A DNA stretch of 64,000 nucleotides, from assembly GCA_028874335.1 (NCBI GenBank), contig JAPPJY010000034.1:44548-108547 (forward strand), given 5' to 3'. Shown piece after piece: positions 27,513 through 37,300 of this stretch. The position numbers and the translations under genes were made by a program. The notes beneath the pieces were generated by a model. That model was not told where the DNA came from and made no database searches. It saw only the letters and a program-made list of their open reading frames with translations. The DNA is from Gemmatimonadota bacterium. GTDB lineage: Bacteria > Latescibacterota > UBA2968 > GCA-2709665. Numbering within the stretch: position 1 is the first letter of the stretch; the number at the start of each line of letters is the position of its first letter.

Positions 27513-29615
27513 CTACCGCGCCTCTCGGACGATCCAACAGTTATCCGAGCGTTTTTCTGCAACGAAAGTTTGATTTGACGACCTTATTGTTATACCTGTA
27601 CCCGCAGTGATGAATCCAAACCTGCCACGTCCCGACGCATCAACAGAGAAACGCGTGCCATCGGGATGCACGCAATTCCCTTGCGGACACACGACTAACC
27701 CCGACCTGCATGTTCCCAGGTTTCCCGTGCCGCCGCCACCACCGCCACCGCCGCCACTGTTTCCACCGACCGCGATGCCCTCGGCAATTGAAGACCAGGG
27801 ATCGGGTGAGCCGGTGTCGCAGGAAGACGAGTTTCTGTACCGGTAACGGAATTCGTAGGCCTTGCCTGACTCAAAAGATCCAGATGACGTGAACCGTGCG
27901 ATGTAATAGGTTTCCAGGGTTTTATCCGTCGGGTTTTCGACTTCTCCGCAGAAGTCGTTCCACTCTCCCTGCGGTGTTTTTGTGCGTAATTGGTAATCAT
28001 AGGCTCTGGTCTGCCCGGCGCGCCACGTGCCCAGAAACGCGAAGATTAGCGTATCTGGGGCAGCGCGTACGAACAATGGCGCCGAGAGATCGGTAGTATG
28101 CCAAGCCTCCTCCCCACCCTCGTACCCGTTTTCGCAGTTGGTTTGCAAAGTGCCCGTGGTTATTGTCGTGAACGTCAATTCAGATGTGCACCTGCCCCCG
28201 AACAACTCTGAATCGTCGTAGACTTGTGTAAGTCTTCCGGCATTCGCACCCATATTCTCGTATGTGTAGCGTCCCGGATCTCTGTCAAGACCTTCGGTGA
28301 ATCTTCCAGCGGACTTGAATTCCAAAAAGAAGCTCTTCGCCAGAATCCGCTTTCCGACGGCCAGACTGTTGAACGCGTTCTGGTCTGCCGGGGCAAAGCC
28401 GGTGGATACCCGAGCGACTGTTACCATCACGCCACGGGAGCAATTGTTCGCCGTGTCATTCTCGCCGCTGACGCCATCGACGCACGCGCCGTAGTAATAG
28501 GTTCCGGCGTCCGATGGCGCATTCAGGCCGATCGACTCCGCACTCGTGTCTCCCGCCGGCAGGTTGCTCACAGCGTCCGTGCCCACTTCCGTGTCACGGA
28601 TCGAGACCGTCGCGTCGGACGATCGATAATACCGCAAGGTCGTAGACGCTGCCGAAGCATTACCCTGGTTGCGCACCGTGGCGCGAAGCGTAAACGACTG
28701 TCCGGCCGTGAGTGTGTTGTCATCGACCGAGGGGGATTCTACGATCAGATCGGGGCTGCCGGACGGCGGCGTTGTCCCACCACCGTTACGAGATGGCGGG
28801 ACCTGACTGCCGAAGGCGCCGGCGAAGATCAGAAAATCCGAGAAGGCGACGGACCCATCGCCGTCCAGATCGAACTGCGCTTCATAACGCGCATCGCCCC
28901 GGCTGGACCCGAAACTGCCCGCGAAGGCCAGGAAATCCGGAAACCCGACGGTCCCGTCGCCGTCGAAGTCGGGAGATGACGTGGCGTTGAAACTGATTTC
29001 ACTCGTCGTCGTCAGTTCGTCTTGCGAAGCGCTGCTTTCCGCGAGTGTAACTGACTCGATGCCAATGGCGAATTCTCGGCCGGCTACGTCCGCAACAGTC
29101 GTAAACTCCGCGCGCGCCAGGTATCCCGAAGACGCCAATGTTACGGGCGACGTTGAAGCGAGGTTGACGCCGACGGACCCTTCGGGAACGGAAAGCGCAA
29201 ACGCGCTGTTCTCGGCCTTGACAAACGACAGCAGTGAAGCATCGAAATCGAACTTGATCCTCACGCCGGCGAGAGTCGTCCTCACGCCGGTCGCGAAGAC
29301 CTCGATCGCGATCTTCGTGCCCCGTCCCGAGACCGCGCCGGTGATCACGCCGTCGTCCCTCCGGTTGCCCGCCCCACCGTCGGCGATCAGATCAAGTGAC
29401 AACACGGCGTTTGCATTGTTTCCCAGGGCCATTTTTGCGCCGAATTCCGACAACGTACCCTTGACGGAGCCACCATCCCCGACAGTATACAAATCGCCGC
29501 CGGCAATCAGTTCAGGAGACGAAACTGCGTCTTCGCTTGACGCGACGAGCACTGCACCCGTTAACACGGAGAGGCCAACAACCGCAATCACGAACCGACG
29601 AAATACAGGATTCAT
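27513..29615 (-). CDS. Secreted cohesin-like/EF-hand/CARDB protein
   Basis: A 700-residue protein, paralogous to the 24,153-27,164 gene over its first 600 residues. Modules: signal peptide 1-24; cohesin-like domain 45-205; EF-hand pair 211-272 (DFDGDGTVGF, DLDGDGSVAF); CARDB 286-402; a beta domain 407-512 (VGKRILAKSFFLEF); an FnIII-like segment; a poly-Gly linker near 620-630; and a short Cys-containing C-terminal domain (CRSGLVVCPQGNC). It lacks the YWTD propeller. The ATG at 29615 is chosen for GGAGG 8 nt upstream. Confidence 0.83.
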   Translation of the reverse strand: MNPVFRRFVIAVVGLSVLTGAVLVASSEDAVSSPELIAGGDLYTVGDGGSVKGTLSEFGAKMALGNNANAVLSLDLIADGGAGNRRDDGVITGAVSGRGTKIAIEVFATGVRTTLAGVRIKFDFDASLLSFVKAENSAFALSVPEGSVGVNLASTSPVTLASSGYLARAEFTTVADVAGREFAIGIESVTLAESSASQDELTTTSEISFNATSSPDFDGDGTVGFPDFLAFAGSFGSSRGDARYEAQFDLDGDGSVAFSDFLIFAGAFGSQVPPSRNGGGTTPPSGSPDLIVESPSVDDNTLTAGQSFTLRATVRNQGNASAASTTLRYYRSSDATVSIRDTEVGTDAVSNLPAGDTSAESIGLNAPSDAGTYYYGACVDGVSGENDTANNCSRGVMVTVARVSTGFAPADQNAFNSLAVGKRILAKSFFLEFKSAGRFTEGLDRDPGRYTYENMGANAGRLTQVYDDSELFGGRCTSELTFTTITTGTLQTNCENGYEGGEEAWHTTDLSAPLFVRAAPDTLIFAFLGTWRAGQTRAYDYQLRTKTPQGEWNDFCGEVENPTDKTLETYYIARFTSSGSFESGKAYEFRYRYRNSSSCDTGSPDPWSSIAEGIAVGGNSGGGGGGGGGTGNLGTCRSGLVVCPQGNCVHPDGTRFSVDASGRGRFGFITAGTGITIRSSNQTFVAEKRSDNCWIVREAR

Positions 29616-29768
29616 AGCAAATCCTCCCTTGTATCCATTTCGAAAATAAGCCAGTGGCGTGGTCAGCCAACAAAACAGGCCCTTCTTGCACCGCAAAAGC
29701 ACTGACAGTGCCCATCGTAGTCGAAACGTTCCTGTACAACGACAAGATGGCGGTATTTCCAGCGGCAT

Positions 29769-30578
29769 CTACTTCAACAACAGCATCCTCCTGGTCGCTG
29801 AGAAACTGCCCGTCTGTATCCGATAAAGGTAGACGCCGCTGGCGACGCGCCGGCCCAGCGCGTCCGTCCCGTCCCACGTGGCCGTAAACGTCCCGGCGTT
29901 CCTCCTCTCGTTCACCAGTACTCGGACCTCCTGGCCCAGCAGATTGTAAATCACCAGCCGGACCATTGCCGCCTCCGGCAACTGGTAGCCGATTGCGGTG
30001 GAGGGGTTGAACGGGTTGGGCATATTCTGCTCAAGACCGAACCGATCCGGCAGCGGCTTCAGATCGCCGATTTCAGCGTGATGCAGCACGTCAACGGCGC
30101 CATCCAGGCCCACCAGCACGCTTTCCAATACCTGAAAGTCGGACGACACCGGCGTTCCGCTCGTCCTGAACACAAGCTCGACGAGTTTCCCGCCGCCGCT
30201 GGCGCCCCGGCCGTCGATCTTCACCGCGCCGATATCCACCTGCCCCGGCGTCCGGTTCGACGACAGAAACAGCGTTTCCTGCCCGGAACCGGATTTCAGC
30301 AGATTCCCCTCGAGTTCCGCGGCACTCACGAACTCGTACTTGACCGGGTCGTATTGTAGTGAGAATCCATATCCCTTCAGCGCTTCGGTCTGCGCCACCG
30401 ACACGTGCAATTTCAGAACGCCGCTTTCGGCGTCCGGCTCGTTCACCCGCTCCAGCTTGAGCGCAGCGCCGGCGTTACGGCCGCCGGTAATGGTCAGTCC
30501 GCGGGTCATTTCTCCGGCCAACGCCGGTCCGACAAATAACAACGCCGCACAAATGGATGATATCACGCGAGTCCGCAT
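29769..30578 (-). CDS. Secreted cohesin-like protein with type A (type IX secretion) sorting domain
   Basis: A 269-residue protein: signal peptide 1-21, a cohesin-like domain at about 25-165 (KLHVSVAQTEALKGYGFSLQ, GQVDIGAVKIDGRG) and a C-terminal sorting domain at 180-269. The tail shows NMPNPFNPSTAIGYQLPE, VRLVIYNLLGQEVRVLV and GVYLYRI, the classic Por secretion tail/FlgD-Ig pattern recognised by type IX secretion. The start is firm: AGGAGG 5 nt before the ATG at 30578. It may act as a cell-surface cohesin docking partners' EF-hand modules; that role is inference. Confidence 0.85.
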   Translation of the reverse strand: MRTRVISSICAALLFVGPALAGEMTRGLTITGGRNAGAALKLERVNEPDAESGVLKLHVSVAQTEALKGYGFSLQYDPVKYEFVSAAELEGNLLKSGSGQETLFLSSNRTPGQVDIGAVKIDGRGASGGGKLVELVFRTSGTPVSSDFQVLESVLVGLDGAVDVLHHAEIGDLKPLPDRFGLEQNMPNPFNPSTAIGYQLPEAAMVRLVIYNLLGQEVRVLVNERRNAGTFTATWDGTDALGRRVASGVYLYRIQTGSFSATRRMLLLK

Positions 30579-30580
30579 AG

Positions 30581-30961
30581 CTACCTCCTATTTAGCGTCA
30601 CCCGATCGGTGACGAGGTGAATAGTGCCGTCCGCACGGGACCATGCAGCGGTGACAGGACGCCTCGCAGCCTCCGAAGACCGACAACGGCGTACCGTGCG
30701 CATGGATTCAGTTGCTCTTCGACCCGCGGCCGGAGGAACATCGTCGATATGAGGCGGAAGGGACGACCTGAAATCTTGGAGGGGCTCGCCGGGAATTATA
30801 CCGGCAGAGAGGCACAGTAAGGAAGGCGGGAAAGAGAGTTCCGCGGTGAGACGCTCAACGCGATTCCCGCCGGTCGCGTAGCGTGCCCGTCGAAATGTTG
30901 CTGACTCCGGGGCGATGGCTGCCGCTGCGGCCAGCCCGGTTATCACCGGCTTGAGTACCAT
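30581..30961 (-). CDS. Hypothetical exported protein, possibly a decayed gene
   Basis: A 126-residue frame beginning at the ATG at 30961 with a GGAGGGAG ribosome site and a short alanine-rich signal peptide (MVLKPVITGLAAAAAIAPES). The rest is Arg/Pro-rich, without a recognised domain, and ends 3 bp before the next gene. The initiation signals look real but the body does not look like a folded exported protein. It could be a truncated or frameshifted gene start. Confidence 0.35.
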   Translation of the reverse strand: MVLKPVITGLAAAAAIAPESATFRRARYATGGNRVERLTAELSFPPSLLCLSAGIIPGEPLQDFRSSLPPHIDDVPPAAGRRATESMRTVRRCRSSEAARRPVTAAWSRADGTIHLVTDRVTLNRR

Positions 30962-31337
30962 GTCCACTCCCTCCCTTTCACCTTCGACAACTCGGTCTGA
31001 AACCACGGACTTGCGTCAGTTAAGGTTACTGCCAGCCCTGGCGCGCCCAGACTGTGAGCAGGTTGGAAAGGAAATGCCGAATCCGTCTGCCGACTCAGGG
31101 TTCGGCCACGTTTCAAGATGAAGTAATCACGGCAGATGCCGCGTGAGACCTTCCAGTCCGGAAACAATGTGTTATCGACCTGGTACCCTGGCTCCTTTCG
31201 TTCGAATCTCTCCGGTGGAATTGAAACACGACGAACTTGAACCAGCCCTTGTCTGGATCATTCCGGCTAGTGTCCAGTCCCAAAAATTCCTCACCATTCG
31301 GCCGCCGATTCATCCCGTCTCGCTACGTTTCCTGTGC

Positions 31338-31442
31338 TGAGCTTGTCGAAGTGCCCTCGCTCGCCGACCATACGCAGGTCGCCTGCGCTCCGGCGCTGGT
31401 TCCTGAGCGTTGCCCTGAGCCTGTCGAAGGGCTTGTCGAAGG
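31338..31442. repeat. Interspersed CTTCGACARGCTCAG-type motifs
   Basis: The motif TGAGCTTGTCGAAG (31,338-31,351) is followed by CTGAGCCTGTCGAAGGG (31,415-31,431) and a partial copy (GCTTGTCGAAGG, 31,431-31,442). Short repeats of this type are scattered between genes in many bacterial genomes and assemblies; their role is unclear. They sit in the gene-poor stretch upstream of 30,961. The rest of 30,962-31,330 shows no gene I can support. Confidence 0.6.
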
Positions 31443-31529
31443 ATGCGAGACGCGCGACTCAGCGACCGAATTCAGGCAACTTATTTCCGGGACAGAACAC
31501 TAGATCCGAGCATAATATAACACATTTTT

Positions 31530-31586
31530 ATGTGATATTTATGTGATATTTGTCTTCATTATAATGATATTATCGTGATATTTTGC
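31530..31586. promoter_or_regulatory. Phased TGATATT direct-repeat array, possible regulator operator
   Basis: In a sharply AT-rich patch, TGATAT begins at 31,533, 31,544, 31,565 and 31,576, giving spacings of 11, 21 and 11 bp. This puts all four copies on one face of the helix. The flanks are similar (TATGTGATATT twice, AATGATATTA, CGTGATATTTT). It lies 80-135 bp beyond the stop of an AraC-type regulator gene and upstream of the secreted-protein genes read from 30,961 and 30,578. AraC proteins commonly bind paired direct repeats about 21 bp apart. The repeat is seen directly; the binding role is inference. Confidence 0.4.
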
Positions 31587-31664
31587 CCTAAAAGACGTAG
31601 CCTGGATAAATCGAAAGAACGGACAATACCTTCGAATGAAAAAATCCGAGAACGAACATTGAAG

Positions 31665-32390
31665 TCAAGGCCTAAGGTTTGTCCGGACGTCCTGGACTTG
31701 TCCCAGTTTCCAATTTCTGCGGTATTTGGTGGGGCTGTTTCCAAATTTCTCCTTAAACACCTTGCTGAACGTCGACAAGGATCCGAATCCGCAGAGATAA
31801 GCGATTTCCGAAATGGATGCCGTGGTGTTCTTGAGTGCTTCTTCGGCTTTCGCCAGGCGGACGTTCCGCAGACTCCTGGTGAATGATTCTCCCAGATGCA
31901 TCCTGAACAAGGCATATCCGTAGGACTTGGAGAACCTGAAATATCGCACGACGTCTTCGAATTTCAGGTTGGGATTGCTGTGGTTGTCTTCGAGAAACGA
32001 CTCCAGACGGCTCTTCCACAGGTCCTGCAAAGGCATATATTTCCTGATGTTCGCCAGGAATACGTCCTTATCAATCGGCTTGTCGAATACGCTCATAGTG
32101 AAAGGCCTGTGCACTTTCTCTCCCAATTCAAGGGTTCCCAGGCTTGTAACCAGCAGCACCGACGTCTGAATCTCCTCAGCCTTTACGCCCTCCAGAAGCG
32201 TTATCCCGTCCTGGTCGTCTACACACACCTCGACCACGGCCAGGTCGATCTTTTCTCTTCTCAGTATTTCAAGGCCCTTCGGTCCGTTTTCCGCGGTGAC
32301 GATTTCATAGGGTTCTTCTTTCAGGAATCCTGCAAGTTCCGACGTCACCTCCGGGTCTCGTTCCACGATCAAGATTTTCCGCTTATCCAT
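31665..32390 (-). CDS. AraC-type transcription regulator with degenerate receiver domain (1)
   Basis: A 241-residue protein. Residues 4-115 have the response-regulator receiver fold (ILIVERDPEVTSELAGFL, TAENGPKGLEIL, DLAVVE), but the phospho-acceptor position carries Glu54 instead of Asp and the acidic pocket is E10/R11 instead of Asp-Asp. The conserved Lys remains (VFDKPI). Residues about 140-240 form an AraC/XylS double helix-turn-helix (ASISEIAYLCGFGSLSTFSK and FKEKFGNSPTKYRR). It probably cannot be phosphorylated normally. The start at 32390 has GGAGGGGG about 10 nt upstream. It is a close paralogue of the next gene. Confidence 0.88.
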   Translation of the reverse strand: MDKRKILIVERDPEVTSELAGFLKEEPYEIVTAENGPKGLEILRREKIDLAVVEVCVDDQDGITLLEGVKAEEIQTSVLLVTSLGTLELGEKVHRPFTMSVFDKPIDKDVFLANIRKYMPLQDLWKSRLESFLEDNHSNPNLKFEDVVRYFRFSKSYGYALFRMHLGESFTRSLRNVRLAKAEEALKNTTASISEIAYLCGFGSLSTFSKVFKEKFGNSPTKYRRNWKLGQVQDVRTNLRP

Positions 32391-32566
32391 TGCGTTAGAT
32401 CCCCCTCCACATTCAGAGTTGCCCGTCTTCACGCCATACGAATATCCCGCGCAAAAACCCGGGGGAATCTCCGGATTTTGGCGCTCCGGAGCGGGTCAAT
32501 GCGGCGGACTCTAAGAATATCTGTGACGGAAATGCGATGTCAAGAACGCAAGTTTGTTCTGGAGTA

Positions 32567-33265
32567 CTAAATTTGTCCCAGTTTCCAATTTCTGCGATAT
32601 GTGGTCGGGTTTAAGCCGACTTTCGCCTTGAAAACCCTGCTGAATGTGGACAGTGAAGCAAAGCCACACTGGTAAGCGATTTCCGAAATTGAAGCAGTGG
32701 AGTTCTTCAGTGCCTGCTCTGATTTTGCCAGGCGAATCCTCCGGAGTCGGACGCTGAATGATTCCCCCAGGTGTTGCTTGAACATCCGATAACCGTAAGT
32801 CCGGGAGAACCTGAAATGACGCTTCACGTCCTCGAATCTCAACTCCGGATTGCTGTAGTTGTGTTCCAGAAACGAATCCACACGGTGCTTCCACGTATCC
32901 TTTATGGGCACGCATTTGTTTATACTTGCCAGGAACGAATCTCTCTCTATTGGTTCGTCGAATACACTCACGGCGTAGGCCCGGTTCGATTTCCTTGACG
33001 AATCCAACTTTCCAAACCTCGTCACGAGCAGCATCACCGTGTGAATCTCCTCTGCCTGTGCCCGCTTGAGAAGTGTTGTGCCCGCCATGTCCCGCACACA
33101 CGCCTCGACGACGGCAAGGTCGACCTTCTGGTTTCTGACAATTTCAAGACCTTCTCGTCCGTTTTCGGCGGTCACGATCTCATAGGGTTCGTCCGCCAGG
33201 AAACCCGCGAGTGTCGACGTTTCACCCGACTCACGACCGACGATCAATATTCTCGGCTTGTTCAT
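32567..33265 (-). CDS. AraC-type transcription regulator with degenerate receiver domain (2)
   Basis: A 232-residue duplicate of the preceding regulator. The receiver-like residues 4-115 again have Glu54 at the phospho-acceptor site (DLAVVEACVRDMAG). Here the pocket is G10/R11 and the conserved Lys is also lost (VFDEPIE). The DNA-binding half is highly similar (ASISEIAYQCGFASLSTFSR, FKAKVGLNPTTYRR). The start at 33265 has GGAG 8 nt upstream. No histidine kinase lies nearby. It likely controls genes in response to something other than phosphorylation. Confidence 0.88.
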   Translation of the reverse strand: MNKPRILIVGRESGETSTLAGFLADEPYEIVTAENGREGLEIVRNQKVDLAVVEACVRDMAGTTLLKRAQAEEIHTVMLLVTRFGKLDSSRKSNRAYAVSVFDEPIERDSFLASINKCVPIKDTWKHRVDSFLEHNYSNPELRFEDVKRHFRFSRTYGYRMFKQHLGESFSVRLRRIRLAKSEQALKNSTASISEIAYQCGFASLSTFSRVFKAKVGLNPTTYRRNWKLGQI

Positions 33266-34344
33266 GTGTCCACTCCCTGAAAGAAATACAGGTTGCCTGC
33301 ATCCACGGCGCACAGACGCGCCTGGAACGCACAGTTCGAAGGTACCGGATTAAGGCGGTCTACAGCCGGCCGTTACATCGCACGTTCAGATCGCACGCAC
33401 CGGAAACAGGAATGAAAACAGGTCGGAAGGAAGATGACTCTGGAGAGGATGTGGCCCGATCGCCGGCAGAACTGCCTGGGGACGGAGCAAACCGGCTGAT
33501 CTGCGACTGAAGCGACCGCGAGGAAATGGAAAACACCGGGCCCGGCACACTGGCGGTGCTGAGCGCGAAGGCGGGAAATTTGGGAGAAAATGCCATAGTC
33601 AATGGTGCGAACCGTTCGGTAAACTGGTGTGATTGCCGACGTCCTGCCGGTTGCGAGGATGCATCTCGAAAGCTCGCCGACTCAGCATCCAATTTACATA
33701 ATTATATGTTTTTACGTCGCTTAAAAACAGTTCGCGTTATTGATCCTGGCGATTTCCTCTCAATACGGCAAAAAATGCGTTGGTTTTTGTAATTCCCTTA
33801 AGGAACCCGGGACGAACTAAGCCATTCAACCCCGGACATCTGTGATTTCCGTCAACTATTGCGCTTCACACGCCCTTGTCCCGCATGAAGTTCCAAAAAA
33901 AATCGCAGCGGTTGATAAGTGTTTAAATAATCGAAACTTATAATTTTTGAGCGTTTGCACAACCATCATTAACCTCAATCCGAAAAATACAGCAACGCGG
34001 CGACGCGACAAAACCTTCCGAAACAGGGCGTTATCGACGCATAGAAGGATGTTTTTTCCGTTCACGTCCAGCGACCTGGTGTATCCTGGTAATCAGCAGT
34101 CTAATCGCTTTTATTAACTCGCACATATTCGAATTAACCTCCCCGAAAAATGACGAATCAAGGTTAACTGTGTGGATCACCGGTGTCACAATGGATGCAT
34201 CATCAATTCATTGCGTGAACAAAAATCCCCGAAAAGGCTGGCGAAATGCCGAGGCCGCCCCCCGGAGAAAATATGTATCCTGAACGAATCGTCCGATGCT
34301 CGAAATTCGGCTGCCGGATCATCCACCCTTGCCTGCGATTCGAC
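33266..34344. other. 1-kb gene-free stretch, AT-rich in its second half
   Basis: Between the second AraC-type gene and the 3' end of the C25 peptidase gene I find no supported gene, tRNA or clear hairpin terminator. Base composition drops markedly from about 33,680 to 34,200. Frames here lack ribosome sites and motifs. The promoter of the regulator read from 33,265 must lie in this stretch, but no confident -35/-10 pair was found. An undetected small RNA cannot be excluded. Confidence 0.5.
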
Positions 34345-37300
34345 TCATCGGTATACGATCAACCGTTCTTTCTCGCGCACCCGTTTCCGGCCGTCGTCTG
34401 CACTAACCGTATAGAGGTATACGCCGTTGGCCAGCAGGTGACCGTCGGCGTCACGCCCGTTCCATCGAACCTGATTATACCCCGCACGTCCCGGTGCGCC
34501 TTCCAGAATCCGGATCAGCCTTCCGGAAATTGTAAAGATACGGATCACCACCTCCGCCGGCCGGGACAGAATGTACGTAAACTCCGTCTCGGCCGCGGTT
34601 GGGTTCGGGACGTTCAGCACCCTCTCGATGGCCAGATCCGACGATACCTGAAATGCCATGGACTTTTCCGCGGGGCCATTTCCCAGCTGGTCCATCCCTG
34701 AAACCGATAGCGTGTAGCGGCCGTCATCCAGGCGCGGAGACCAGGTGAATTCCAGGGATGTCCCGTCTTCCTTCCGATCCGACACCCGGTCCGAGGTCAG
34801 CACATCGGAGATTTCATCCTCGGGTCCCGAAAGCACAATCCGTACCGATCCGGCGTCAATGCCGCTCGAGTCCCGGAACGCGGCGGAGAACCTCGGCGTC
34901 GACGGGAGAAAGTCATCCGGCCGGACCTCCCCCGCGGCGTCAAGCGCGACCAGGTCAAGTTCGGGCCCCGTCCGATCGTCGCTGGGATGGACCTCGACGG
35001 TCTCGTCGGCCGTGATCTCCCTCACGTAATGGCTGCGACGACCCGAGAGATCCTCAAGCCGCGCCGATACGACGTTCGTCCCGGCAAATCTGGCGGTATT
35101 CCAGACGAGGGGCACCGAAGTTGTTTCGCCGGCAGGCGTTTCTTCGGGAACCGGCGCGCGTCCAATCAATCGTCCGCTTTCGGGTGCGCCGCTGTAAAAG
35201 GCCACCACAGCCCCCGGAACCAGATTCAAGGGGCCCATGTTCCGGGCCTGAACCGTCAGCCGCACGGGTTCCAGTTCATCAACTTCGAGGGGCGCCGCAT
35301 TCAGCCCTGACAGAACAAGATCGGACTGCGGCCGGTATCGAATCTGCCATCCCGACAGGCCGTCGGACGGTCCCAACGCCTCTCCGTACAACCGGACACG
35401 AACCCGGATAAGGTCTTCCCTCAGGTCGCCGAGGTTGATCTCGTCGCCGGCGTCGAGGCCGGTCCATTCGGCAAGCGGTACGAATCCGCCCGACGGAGCC
35501 GCGCCAAGTACATCCACTTCCGCCCGCCCGTCCACCGCCTCTCGCAGGTCGAGTGTCAGCGCGTGCCAGGCGCCCGCCGGACCGATCGGCTCCGACGTCA
35601 GCGTCCCGTACGGGGGTAGTGTCTTTCCCGCGTAACGGTAGATCATCGGACCATTGAGCTGGCCCATCCACACCTTGTTGTTCGTCCAGTCGTACTGCCC
35701 GGTCAGGATATCGGTCTCGGCCTGATCGCTTTCGTATTCCTCGATGAATTCCCCGCTCCGGGCGTCAACCACCCGCACCCGATGGGTCAGCCCGGTACCG
35801 AACTCAACCAGATAGAGATACTTCCCGTCCGCGATCACGCCGTCTGTAACCAGATACGCAAACCCGGTCTCGGTCGGGGTGACCGTGAATTCCCGCTCCA
35901 GCCGCCAGCCATTCGACGGATCGAACACACGCACCGACCAGCCCGCGCGCTGCACGCCGTCCACCGCCGCCGCAAGATTGTAGATATAGGTGCCATCCGA
36001 CGTAATCAGCGAATGTCCGTCAAATACCAGACCGGTTCGGAACTCCATCAACCCGTCCGGCACCTGCACGCGGTCCACTACCCCCGTTGATGGCGCAATA
36101 CGCGCCAGCTCGTGTCCCCGCCGGTCGTCCGCGTAGATAAACCCGTCGCTGTGATAGGTTGCCGAAACGCCGAGAACGGGCGTCTCCGCAAGGACGCCGT
36201 GATTCTGTCCGGCCCGCGTGCCCCGGAATCCGGTACCAATCCGCTCGAATATATCCGTCCCCGGATAGACCGCCCCGGGTGAATAGAACCGGTTCACGTA
36301 AAGGTAGGCGCCGTCCGTACACAACACGCCCGTGCCCCGGACGCCCTCCGCGGAGAACGCCTCTTCCCGCGAGTCCGCGTTCAATCGCAGGGGCGGCGGA
36401 TCGTCCACGCGGGAAACCGCGCCATCAGCCAGGCGAACGTCCGTTCCGTCAGCCCACCGGAAAGCACTGGCGGCGTCCTGTCGCCACAGGACCTCCCGCG
36501 CGGGGGCGGCAGGCTGCACGGTGAACTCCATGATGGCGGACCAGGCGCCGTATTCGTCACCCTCCCGCACCCGGGTCCGCCAGTAGTACGTTCCGGGAGC
36601 CGGCTCCGGCATCTTCCACAACACAAGCCCCTCGCTGCCCGCGACGGTCCCGGAACGCATCACGCCCGGCCCGTCGAACGCCGGCAATCCGTTCACCTCG
36701 AACTCTCCGTAGACTTCCCGAGCGTCGGCGGCGGGGCGGACGGCCAACCGCACCGCGGAAGCGGGAACGACCTGGCTCTGCCTTGGCATCGTGGGCACGG
36801 CCGACAGCGTCCCGGATACGTCCAGCTCAACCTCCACGAGGTTGTTGGCTTCATCCAACTCCGGAATCTCGTCGTCAGGATCCACCGTGAGCGTTAGCAG
36901 ATGCCTCCCCGCGCGGCCGGCCAGCGCCCATATCACCGCTGTGCTGTCCCAATGTCCGAAGGCGGGGAAGACGCCCGAAAACAGCGTATCCGCCACACCC
37001 CGGTCCAGATTGCGGTCCACCAGAACAACCGCGGGCCCCGTACGAGGGGTGATCCCGGCGTTTTCTATCCGGATCGCGATCCGGACCGAGTCTTCCACGG
37101 TCAACCGGGTCATCCGCTCGACCTGCAGGCTTCCGGAATCCAGCGCGAAGTCTGGATTCGGCAATATGGCAAGCTCTTGTGCCGGATCTCCAATCAACTG
37201 TATGCCAAGGGTAAGCGTCTTCAACTCAGGGAAACGCGTGTCCAGCGCAGCTTTTGCAATACCCAGACCGGCGCCGAATTCGCGGACGCCGTCTCTGAGG

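Noticed and set aside
33680..34200. AT-rich stretch as a riboswitch, small RNA or phage attachment site
   Set aside because: No conserved riboswitch features, tRNA-like fold, strong hairpin or integrase gene could be recognised. It remains simply unassigned.
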